From assembly GCA_946402275.1 (NCBI GenBank), contig CAMIVY010000002.1, forward strand, positions 62,001 through 126,000: a DNA stretch of 64,000 bases. Reading direction: 5' to 3'. The position numbers and the translations under genes are program-made. The stretch is from an uncultured Prevotella sp. Lineage in GTDB: Bacteria > Bacteroidota > Bacteroidia > Bacteroidales > Bacteroidaceae. Of the stretch, positions 51,709 to 59,302 are shown one piece after another. The notes below the pieces were generated by a model that was given only the letters and a program-made list of their open reading frames with translations, was not told the DNA's origin and made no database searches. Position 1 is the first letter of the stretch; every line of letters begins with the position of its first letter.

Positions 51709-53007
51709 ATGACATTTGAAGAGACATATTTAAACGATAACATCCTCGATGCACTCTATGACATGCACTTCGAGGTAATGACACCTATACAAGAACGCTG
51801 CATACCAGAAATCCTGGACGGACACGACCTTATAGGTGTTGCACAGACGGGAACGGGAAAGACGGCAGCTTACCTGCTGCCCATACTCAGCATGCTTGAT
51901 GACGGTGGCTTTCCGAAAGACGCGGTAAACTGCATCATCATGTCGCCCACCCGTGAACTGGCCCAGCAGATTGACCAGGCCATGCAAGGCTTCGGCTATT
52001 ATCTTGACGGAATTTCAAGTGTTGCCGTATATGGAGGCAACGACGGCAACCGTTTTGACGTAGAGACCAAAGGACTGAAGATGGGGGCTGACGTGATTAT
52101 CGCCACGCCTGGGCGTCTGCTCTCACACATCAGAATGGGACATCTCGATTTGTCGCGCCTCTCCTTCTTCGTACTCGATGAAGCCGACCGCATGCTTGAC
52201 ATGGGTTTTTCAGACGACATCCTGCAGATAGCAAAACAATTGCCGCCATCCCATCAGACCATCATGTTCTCTGCCACTATGCCAACTAAGATACAGCAAC
52301 TCGCGCGTACCTTATTATATCATCCGATAGAAGTGAAGATAGCCGTATCCAAACCTGCTGAGAAAATCCAGCAGTCGGCTTTCGTCTGCTATGAACCTCA
52401 GAAGTTGGGCATCATCCGCTCTCTGTTCAAGGCGGGCGAACTGCAACGAGTCATCATCTTCTCGGGCAAGAAAGACAAGGTGAAGGACATCACCCGCGAA
52501 CTCAAACACATGCATATCAATTGTGCCTCCATGCACTCCGACCTCTCCCAGGCCGAGCGTGATGAGGTGATGTATCGCTTCAAGGCAGGACAGGTGGACG
52601 TATTGGTAGCCACAGACATAGTGGCAAGAGGTATTGATATCGACGACATCCTGATGGTCATCAACTACGACGTGCCTCACGATGCAGAAGACTATGTACA
52701 CCGTATAGGACGCACGGCACGAGCCCAGCGCGACGGTGTAGCCATCACCTTTGTGTCCGAACAGGACATTCGCTATTTTGCGGACATCGAGCGATTCCTG
52801 GAACGTGAAATCCTGAAGAACCCGCTACCGGAAGAGCTGGGTAGCGGACCAGAATACAAGCCTTCCGCACCCCGTAAGAATTCACGCGGGAGAGGAGGAA
52901 AACACCGTAGCGGAAAAGGAATAGGAAAGTCCGGCAATCCCGAAAAGAGCAAAGGAGGAAAAGGCAAGAATCACCATCATCGGAACAAGAAGCCTCAACA
53001 GGATTAA
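51709..53007 (+). CDS. DEAD-box RNA helicase (RhlE-like)
   Basis: 432 residues. Q motif (FEVMTPIQERCIPEIL), Walker A AQTGTGKTAAY, Ia PTRELAQQ, DEAD box VLDEADRML, SAT motif FSATMP, and motifs IV-VI ending HRIGRTARAQRDG are complete. A basic C-terminal tail (NSRGRGGKHRSGKGIGKSG) should bind RNA. Likely roles: ribosome assembly and RNA decay at low temperature. Follows the LptF/G gene by 10 nt. Confidence 0.93.
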   Translation: MTFEETYLNDNILDALYDMHFEVMTPIQERCIPEILDGHDLIGVAQTGTGKTAAYLLPILSMLDDGGFPKDAVNCIIMSPTRELAQQIDQAMQGFGYYLDGISSVAVYGGNDGNRFDVETKGLKMGADVIIATPGRLLSHIRMGHLDLSRLSFFVLDEADRMLDMGFSDDILQIAKQLPPSHQTIMFSATMPTKIQQLARTLLYHPIEVKIAVSKPAEKIQQSAFVCYEPQKLGIIRSLFKAGELQRVIIFSGKKDKVKDITRELKHMHINCASMHSDLSQAERDEVMYRFKAGQVDVLVATDIVARGIDIDDILMVINYDVPHDAEDYVHRIGRTARAQRDGVAITFVSEQDIRYFADIERFLEREILKNPLPEELGSGPEYKPSAPRKNSRGRGGKHRSGKGIGKSGNPEKSKGGKGKNHHHRNKKPQQD

Positions 53008-53062
53008 TCCTTTTTAACATAAAATAATTCGAGTTCCGAGAACAACGGATTGATATTTTTCG

Positions 53063-53070
53063 TAACTTTG
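53063..53070 (+). promoter_or_regulatory. -7 element upstream of rpoD
   Basis: TAACTTTG predicts a start near 53077 and a leader of about 67 nt before the rpoD ATG. The -33 region does not match, which may reflect regulation. Confidence 0.5.
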
Positions 53071-53144
53071 CACCGCTTTAAAAGGTATTATATATTACAC
53101 ACACTTGAATTTCAAGTAGTTAGACGCTATTTAAGGAGTAAAAG

Positions 53145-54017
53145 ATGAGACAATTAAAGATTCAGAAGAGTATTACGAATCGCTCAAGCGAAGCACTGGA
53201 TAAGTATCTGGTGGAGATTGGTCGTGCACCACTGATCAGTATCGAAGAAGAAATCGAGCTGGCTCAGAAAATACGTAAAGGCGGTCCTGAAGGCGAGCGT
53301 GCCAAGGACAAGCTGGTTACTGCCAATCTGCGTTTCGTAGTATCTGTTGCCAAGCAGTATCAGCATCAGGGACTGACACTTACTGACTTGATTGACGAGG
53401 GTAACATCGGTCTGATTAAGGCCGCACAGAAGTTTGACGAGACCCGTGGTTTTAAGTTTATATCCTATGCCGTATGGTGGATTCGCCAGTCTATCCTACA
53501 GGCTATTGCCGAGCAGAGCCGTATAGTCCGTCTGCCACTCAATCAGGTAGGCAGCCTTAATAAGATTAGTCACGAGATCAATCGCTTCGAGCAGGAATTC
53601 CAGCGCCACCCCTCTGTTTCCGAGTTGAGTGATGCCACCAACATGGATGAGGAGAAGATTGCACAGTCTATGCAGGCTGACAGTCATCACGTATCTATCG
53701 ATGCACCTTTCCAGGACGGAGAAGACAACTGTATGCTTGACGTGATGGCCTCCGGTGACGATTCACGTACCGACCGCCATGTAGATCATGAGTCGATGGC
53801 TCAAGAACTGAACGCCGTGCTTCAGAAGGTGCTCAAGGACCGTGAAATCACCATCATTCGCGAATGCTTCGGCATCGGTTGCCACGAGAAAGGACTGGAA
53901 GAGATTGGTGACCAGTTAGGCTTGACACGTGAGCGCGTTCGCCAGATTCGCGAGAAGAGCATTGCCAAGCTGCGCGATTCCGGTAATGCACGTATTCTGA
54001 TAAAATATTTGGGCTAA
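53145..54017 (+). CDS. rpoD: Primary RNA polymerase sigma factor (sigma-70 / sigma-ABfr)
   Basis: 290 residues, short because region 1.1 and the non-conserved insert are absent, as usual in Bacteroidetes. Regions 1.2-2 (DKYLVEIGRAPLIS, TANLRFVVSVAKQYQHQGL, DLIDEGNIGLIKAAQKFDETRGFKFISYAVWWIRQSI), 3 (RIVRLPLNQVGSLNKI) and 4 (GLEEIGDQLGLTRERVRQIREKSIAKLR) are all intact. It directs transcription from the TTTG/TAnnTTTG promoters seen throughout this window. Confidence 0.95.
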   Translation: MRQLKIQKSITNRSSEALDKYLVEIGRAPLISIEEEIELAQKIRKGGPEGERAKDKLVTANLRFVVSVAKQYQHQGLTLTDLIDEGNIGLIKAAQKFDETRGFKFISYAVWWIRQSILQAIAEQSRIVRLPLNQVGSLNKISHEINRFEQEFQRHPSVSELSDATNMDEEKIAQSMQADSHHVSIDAPFQDGEDNCMLDVMASGDDSRTDRHVDHESMAQELNAVLQKVLKDREITIIRECFGIGCHEKGLEEIGDQLGLTRERVRQIREKSIAKLRDSGNARILIKYLG

Positions 54018-54020
54018 AGT

Positions 54021-54051
54021 TTTGCGGCTCCAAAAATTATTTGTAATTTTG
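54021..54051 (+). promoter_or_regulatory. Promoter of the DUF5686-addA-addB unit
   Basis: TTTG (54021-54024) and TAATTTTG (54044-54051), 19-nt spacer. The predicted start is near 54058, at the GTG start of the first gene, so the mRNA may be leaderless. Confidence 0.75.
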
Positions 54052-54056
54052 GGGTC

Positions 54057-56081
54057 GTGAATCGAAAGCTACACATCATATTACTGATGCTGGGCACGAT
54101 GTTCTTCATGCCCGGCATTTGTTTTTCACGTGACAGGTCTATCGACTCGCTGGTCCTCTTCAGGATATGGAATTATGCCAAAAACCATAAACAGGTCAGC
54201 AACGGAGTAGAACGAAACGTGTACATGTCATACACGTTCAAGACCAATCGTCGCAACCCTACCCTTTTCCTTGTTCCCACCATGTATTCTATTGCCAAAG
54301 GTGAGAAGGAGTTTGTCGGCGAGTCATTTTACAAGATGAAGTTCCGTGATGCCTTCAAGTACGACCTGCAGCGACAAGTGGTTTGCGGTACCATTCCCAG
54401 TAACAGGAGTGTCATGCCCAATATGATACAATTCCTGACGCCCAACCTCTATAACGAGACCCTTTATAACGACAAGATGTTGTCGCCCTTCTATTACCAG
54501 AACCGCTTCTTTTACAAGTATCTTATCATCCCCGTAACCAGCAACCTGTTTATCGTACGCTTCCGTCCCAGGACCAACAACACCCAGCTCATTAAGGGGC
54601 GTGCCTTTGTTTTTCTGGATACAGGACGTATCAATTCCGTTTTCTATGAAGGCGAATTTGACATGATATCCTTCAAGGTAAATGCATACATGGACATGAA
54701 TGATGAGAATATCGTGCTGCCTGAGCGTTGCATGACAGAGAGTAAGTTCAGGTTCATGGGCAACAATATCAGTGCCACATGCCGCGCGTTCTACAATTGT
54801 CCCACCTCATTGCCCGACTCCATCAACGAGGTGGAAGACGCTGAGCTGATGGCTACCCTGCGCCCCACGCTACTTACCGAGACAGAAAGCGAAATTTATC
54901 TGCACAAGCAGCAAGCCGACAGCATCCAGGAAAGTCAGAGGGATCCGTCAGACACCACACACACTAATAAGAAGAAGCTGTACGATGTCTTTTGGGACAA
55001 CATCGGCTACAACATGATTAACAGCACACATGCCAACTCCGGTCCGGCATCCATGCATATCTCACCCCTTTTCAACCCCCTCTATTTCAGCTATAGTAGA
55101 AGCCGTGGCTTTGCCTATAAGATAGATCTTGGTCTGCAATATACTTTCAACAAGCATCGCTATCTGACCTTGAACCCCCGAATGGGCTACAATTTCAAGA
55201 TCAAGCAGTTTTTCTATAACGCCCCCTTACGAATGACCTATAACCCCAAGCGCAACGGCTATGCCGAGATTACGTGGGCTAATGGTAACCGTACAAACCA
55301 CGCCTCGCTGGTTGAAGACATTGAAGAGAAAGAGGGCAAAGGCTTTGAGGTTCCGGAGTTCAAGGATGAGTTGGTCAAAGTAGTAAACAACGTGGAAGCG
55401 TTCGACTGGGTGGAAGTCATGACGGGTATGGTTTATCACCGACGCAAATCCGTCAACCCCGACCTGATGAGGAAAATCGGGTTCCCTGACGCGTTCTACA
55501 GCTTCGCCCCCCTGCTTACCCTGCATTTCAAGCCGTGGCAACAGAAGGGTCCCACTCTGACAGCCAACTACGAACGGGGTATCAAAGGTGTCTTCAAATC
55601 GAATCTTGACTACGAGCGATGGGAGTTTGACCTCTCTTACAAGCATAATCTAAGTGCCATGCGCAAAATAAACATGCGAGCAGGTTCCGGATTTTACACA
55701 CAGCGAGGCTCCGAATATTTTGTGGACTTCTCCAATTTCCGTGACAACAACCTGGCTACCGGTTGGGATGACGACTGGTCAGGACAATTCCAGTTACTCG
55801 ACGGTCGGCTTTATAACGAGTCGAACTACTACGTTCGCGGACACCTCACTTTCGAATCACCCCTCCTTGCGCTGACATGGGTTCCACTCATCGGACATTT
55901 CGTAGAGTTGGAGCGTGTCTATTTCAGTGCACTCAGCATTGAGCACACCCGTCCTTATTTCGAACTGGGATATGGTTTCTCCACCCGTTACCTTTCTACA
56001 GGATTCTTTGCCAATTTCTTCGGTGCAAAAATGGAGAGCGTGGGATGTAAATTCACCATAGAACTATTCAGAAGATGGTAA
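54057..56081 (+). CDS. DUF5686-like outer-membrane protein
   Basis: 674 residues if the GTG at 54057 is the start, which gives a signal peptide (MNRKLHIILLMLGTMFFMPG). The N-terminal half is mixed alpha-beta (ERNVYMSYTFKTNRRNPTLF). The second half is rich in aromatic beta strands (YSRSRGFAYKIDLGLQYTF, LSYKHNLSAMRKINMRAGSGFY) and ends in FELFRRW-like character (KFTIELFRRW), typical of a beta-barrel C-terminus. Family assignment DUF5686 is from memory. It overlaps addA by 7 nt, linking an envelope protein to a DNA-repair pair. Confidence 0.78.
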   Translation: MNRKLHIILLMLGTMFFMPGICFSRDRSIDSLVLFRIWNYAKNHKQVSNGVERNVYMSYTFKTNRRNPTLFLVPTMYSIAKGEKEFVGESFYKMKFRDAFKYDLQRQVVCGTIPSNRSVMPNMIQFLTPNLYNETLYNDKMLSPFYYQNRFFYKYLIIPVTSNLFIVRFRPRTNNTQLIKGRAFVFLDTGRINSVFYEGEFDMISFKVNAYMDMNDENIVLPERCMTESKFRFMGNNISATCRAFYNCPTSLPDSINEVEDAELMATLRPTLLTETESEIYLHKQQADSIQESQRDPSDTTHTNKKKLYDVFWDNIGYNMINSTHANSGPASMHISPLFNPLYFSYSRSRGFAYKIDLGLQYTFNKHRYLTLNPRMGYNFKIKQFFYNAPLRMTYNPKRNGYAEITWANGNRTNHASLVEDIEEKEGKGFEVPEFKDELVKVVNNVEAFDWVEVMTGMVYHRRKSVNPDLMRKIGFPDAFYSFAPLLTLHFKPWQQKGPTLTANYERGIKGVFKSNLDYERWEFDLSYKHNLSAMRKINMRAGSGFYTQRGSEYFVDFSNFRDNNLATGWDDDWSGQFQLLDGRLYNESNYYVRGHLTFESPLLALTWVPLIGHFVELERVYFSALSIEHTRPYFELGYGFSTRYLSTGFFANFFGAKMESVGCKFTIELFRRW

Positions 56082-59000
56082 AACCCCTCACAGTCTTTAA
56101 GGCTAGTGCTGGAAGCGGAAAGACATTCACACTGGCCACCGAGTATATTAAGTTGCTTGTACAGAATCCTGCAAGCTATCGCAACATTCTGGCAGTTACC
56201 TTTACCAACAAGGCAACGGAAGAGATGAAGATGCGCATCCTCTCGCAGCTCTATGGTATCTGGAAACACTTGCCCGACTCTGACAGCTACTTGAAGCGCA
56301 TCAAGGAAGACACAGGATATACCGAGGAACTGATCAGTCAGCGCGCTGGGGAATCCCTCCATCTGCTGTTGCACAACTACAACTACTTCCGTGTTGAGAC
56401 CATCGACTCCTTCTTCCAGAGTGTGTTGCGCAACCTTGCCCGCGAACTGGACTTGACAGCCAACCTACGCATCGGACTGAATGACAGCCAGGTGGAGGAA
56501 CAGGCTGTTGACCAGCTCATCGACTCCCTGACGCATACGGACATCATGCTGGAATGGCTCCTGAACTATATCATGGAGAAAATCAGCGACGACCGTTCCT
56601 GGAACATCATAGGACAAGTGAAGCAGTTTGGCAAGACCATCTTCCGTGACTATTACAAGGAGCACAGCCAGATTCTCAAGCAGAAGATAGAGGAGAAAGG
56701 ATTCATAGAAGCCTATGTCAGGCAACTCCGCGAGATTCGCAAGGACAGCCAGGATCGCATGAAGGAATATGCGGACACGTTCTTTGATACCTTGGAAGCA
56801 GAGCAACTGACCATCGACGACCTGCCCTTTGGCAAGTCCGGTATTGCCAGTTTTTTCCTCAAGCTGAAAAACGGACAGATGGACGAAGGCATTGTGGGAA
56901 AGCGTGCCCTGGATGCTGTGGGCGACCCCTCTAAATGGGCCTCCAAGAAACACCCGCAGGCGGAAGCCATCTATATGCTGGCAGAGGAATCGCTGATACC
57001 CTTGCTCAGGAACGCCATCGAAGAGCGTCCTCGACAGTACCGGCTCTATCAGTCTGCCGACCTGACACTTCGCCATCTCAGTCAGCTACGCCTGCTTGGC
57101 AGCATCGAACAGAAAGTCCGCGAGTTGAACGAGGAGGCCAACCGCTTCCTGCTCAGCGATACCCAGCAGTTGCTTCATCAGCTTATCAGCAATAGCGACT
57201 CACCATTTATCTTCGAGAAGATAGGCACCCAACTGGAACACATCATGATTGATGAATTCCAGGACACCAGTACCGTACAATGGAAGAACTTCAAGGTGCT
57301 GCTGCAGGAATGTATGAGTCATCAGCAGGCGGAGAATCTCATCGTGGGCGATGTCAAGCAGAGCATCTATCGTTGGCGCTCTGGCGACTGGCGACTGCTG
57401 AATGCCATCGACCAGGAATTCCCCTATGCCGACGAGATGGTGGAAATCCATCCCTTGGAAACCAACTACCGCTCCGAACGTAACATCGTAGATTTCAACA
57501 ACGCCTTTTTCAAGTTGGCAGCACAACAGGAATTCTCACGGTTGGAGGAGGAGAATCCTGAGGGCGCCAGCCAATTGCAACATGCCTATGCTGATGTCCA
57601 TCAGCAGGTTCCCTCACAGCGTGAAGCCATCGGAATGGTCAACATCCGACTGTTGCCCTCTGACGACTACCAGGACCAGACCATGAGCCAGCTGATTGAC
57701 ACCGTCCAGATGCTTAGGAAACAGGGTGTTTCCATCAGCGATATAGCCATCCTCGTCCGCACCAACAAGCACATCCCGCTCATTGCCGACTATTTTGCGG
57801 TCCATCTGCCTGATGTGCGCATTGTCAGCGACGAGGCCTTCCGTCTCGACGCCTCCGTATCAGTATGCCTCTTGGTTCAGGCACTCCATCTGATTACCCA
57901 TCCTGACGACCTCTTGGCCAAGGCTACCATTGCCAAGCTCTACCACCTTTCCATCCTCCGCGAAAACATTGCCGAGGAGGAACTGCTCATCAAGGACCGG
58001 CAGCTTGACGAACTCCTGCCCGAAGCATTCATCCAACATACCGAGGAACTGAAGCAGCTGCCTCTCTTCGAACTCGTAGAACGCCTGTATGCCATCTTCG
58101 GTCTTCAGCACCTGAACGAACAGAGTGCCTATATCTGTGCGTTCTACGACCAGCTGAACCAGTTTACGCAAGACAACTCTACGGACATCGATGCCTTTGT
58201 CCGCGAATGGGAAGAAACCATTAGCAGCAAGACCATACAAAGCGATGCGAACAGCGGCATCCGCATCCTGTCTATTCATAAAAGTAAAGGACTGGAGTTC
58301 AATCATGTCATCATCCCCTTCTGCGACTGGAAACTGGAGATGCCCGACATCCTGTGGTGCGAACCCACCGCAGCGCCGTTCGATGCATTGCCTATAGCAC
58401 CCATCGACTATAGCGAGAAGCAGATGCGGGGCACCATCTATGAGCAGGCCTTCCTGGATGAACATCTGCAAAACACGGTGGACAACCTGAACCTGCTGTA
58501 TGTAGCCTTCACGCGTGCTGTCCGCAGCCTGTTTGTCATTGGACAACGGGGCAGCAAGTCCAACCGTTCCGCCCTCCTGGAGAGTGTATTGGGAAATATA
58601 GAACTCAACGGAGCCACGCTCCACGGACAGGACGATGAACAGGAGGTACTCGAATTCACCTTCGGCACCCTGGCAACAGCAAAGCAGTCCTCTTCTGTCA
58701 AACACTCAGACAACATATTCCTCCAGCCCGTTGCTACCGAGTCCATCCAGATGGAGAGCTTCGATGTCAAGACCGAGTTCCGACAGAGCAACCGCAGTCG
58801 CGATTTCATGAATGGCGATGACGAGCAACAAGAACTCAGCTACATCAAGCTCGGCTCTGTGCTCCACGAGATTTTCTCCACCATCCGCACCACGGCAGAC
58901 ATTCCACAGGCTCTCTTGCAGATGCAGCAAGAGGGCATTCTCTATGATAATGAGGTGACTCGTGAAAAACTGATGGACATCATCAGGAAGCGACTGACAG

Positions 59001-59290
59001 ACACCCGTGTAAAAGAATGGTTCTCAGACCGTTGGCAGCTGTTTAACGAATGTAGCATCCTGCGTTTGGACGAACACGGAGAGGTGGTGGAACGCCGTCC
59101 TGACCGTGTCATCACCGATGGCAACGAGACTCATGTCATCGACTTCAAATTCGGACGTCAGCACGAGGAATATCATGCACAAGTGGGTGAATACATCCAA
59201 CTGCTCCGCCAGATGCAGATGCCCCATGTCAGAGGGTGGCTCTGGTATGTGTATAGCAATAAGATAGAAGAGGTGAGAAGTGAGAAGTGA
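56075..59290 (+). CDS. addA: AddA-like helicase-nuclease subunit
   Basis: 1071 residues. Walker A KASAGSGKT (9-17), Walker B MIDEFQDTSTVQW, motif IV-VI blocks (VKQSIYRWRSGD, LETNYRSERNIVDF, RILSIHKSKGLEFNHVIIPFCDW, LNLLYVAFTRAVRSLFV) show a UvrD-type helicase. The C-terminal ~150 residues hold a RecB-type nuclease: GSVLHEIF, DRVITDG, VIDFKFG, HAQVGEYI. It pairs with addB downstream to process double-strand breaks for RecA. The last codons (EEVRSEK) are encoded by a simple-repeat tract, suggesting a recently altered C-terminus. Confidence 0.93.
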   Translation: MVKPLTVFKASAGSGKTFTLATEYIKLLVQNPASYRNILAVTFTNKATEEMKMRILSQLYGIWKHLPDSDSYLKRIKEDTGYTEELISQRAGESLHLLLHNYNYFRVETIDSFFQSVLRNLARELDLTANLRIGLNDSQVEEQAVDQLIDSLTHTDIMLEWLLNYIMEKISDDRSWNIIGQVKQFGKTIFRDYYKEHSQILKQKIEEKGFIEAYVRQLREIRKDSQDRMKEYADTFFDTLEAEQLTIDDLPFGKSGIASFFLKLKNGQMDEGIVGKRALDAVGDPSKWASKKHPQAEAIYMLAEESLIPLLRNAIEERPRQYRLYQSADLTLRHLSQLRLLGSIEQKVRELNEEANRFLLSDTQQLLHQLISNSDSPFIFEKIGTQLEHIMIDEFQDTSTVQWKNFKVLLQECMSHQQAENLIVGDVKQSIYRWRSGDWRLLNAIDQEFPYADEMVEIHPLETNYRSERNIVDFNNAFFKLAAQQEFSRLEEENPEGASQLQHAYADVHQQVPSQREAIGMVNIRLLPSDDYQDQTMSQLIDTVQMLRKQGVSISDIAILVRTNKHIPLIADYFAVHLPDVRIVSDEAFRLDASVSVCLLVQALHLITHPDDLLAKATIAKLYHLSILRENIAEEELLIKDRQLDELLPEAFIQHTEELKQLPLFELVERLYAIFGLQHLNEQSAYICAFYDQLNQFTQDNSTDIDAFVREWEETISSKTIQSDANSGIRILSIHKSKGLEFNHVIIPFCDWKLEMPDILWCEPTAAPFDALPIAPIDYSEKQMRGTIYEQAFLDEHLQNTVDNLNLLYVAFTRAVRSLFVIGQRGSKSNRSALLESVLGNIELNGATLHGQDDEQEVLEFTFGTLATAKQSSSVKHSDNIFLQPVATESIQMESFDVKTEFRQSNRSRDFMNGDDEQQELSYIKLGSVLHEIFSTIRTTADIPQALLQMQQEGILYDNEVTREKLMDIIRKRLTDTRVKEWFSDRWQLFNECSILRLDEHGEVVERRPDRVITDGNETHVIDFKFGRQHEEYHAQVGEYIQLLRQMQMPHVRGWLWYVYSNKIEEVRSEK

Positions 59291-59302
59291 GATGTAAGAG
59301 GT
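59270..59302. repeat. GAGAAGT-type heptamer tract between addA and addB
   Basis: A degenerate tandem tract (GAGGTGAGAAGTGAGAAGTG and on to GTAAGAGGT) runs across the addA stop to the addB ATG. GTAAGAGGT is the reverse complement of the ACCTCTTAC unit before nudC. Confidence 0.65.
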
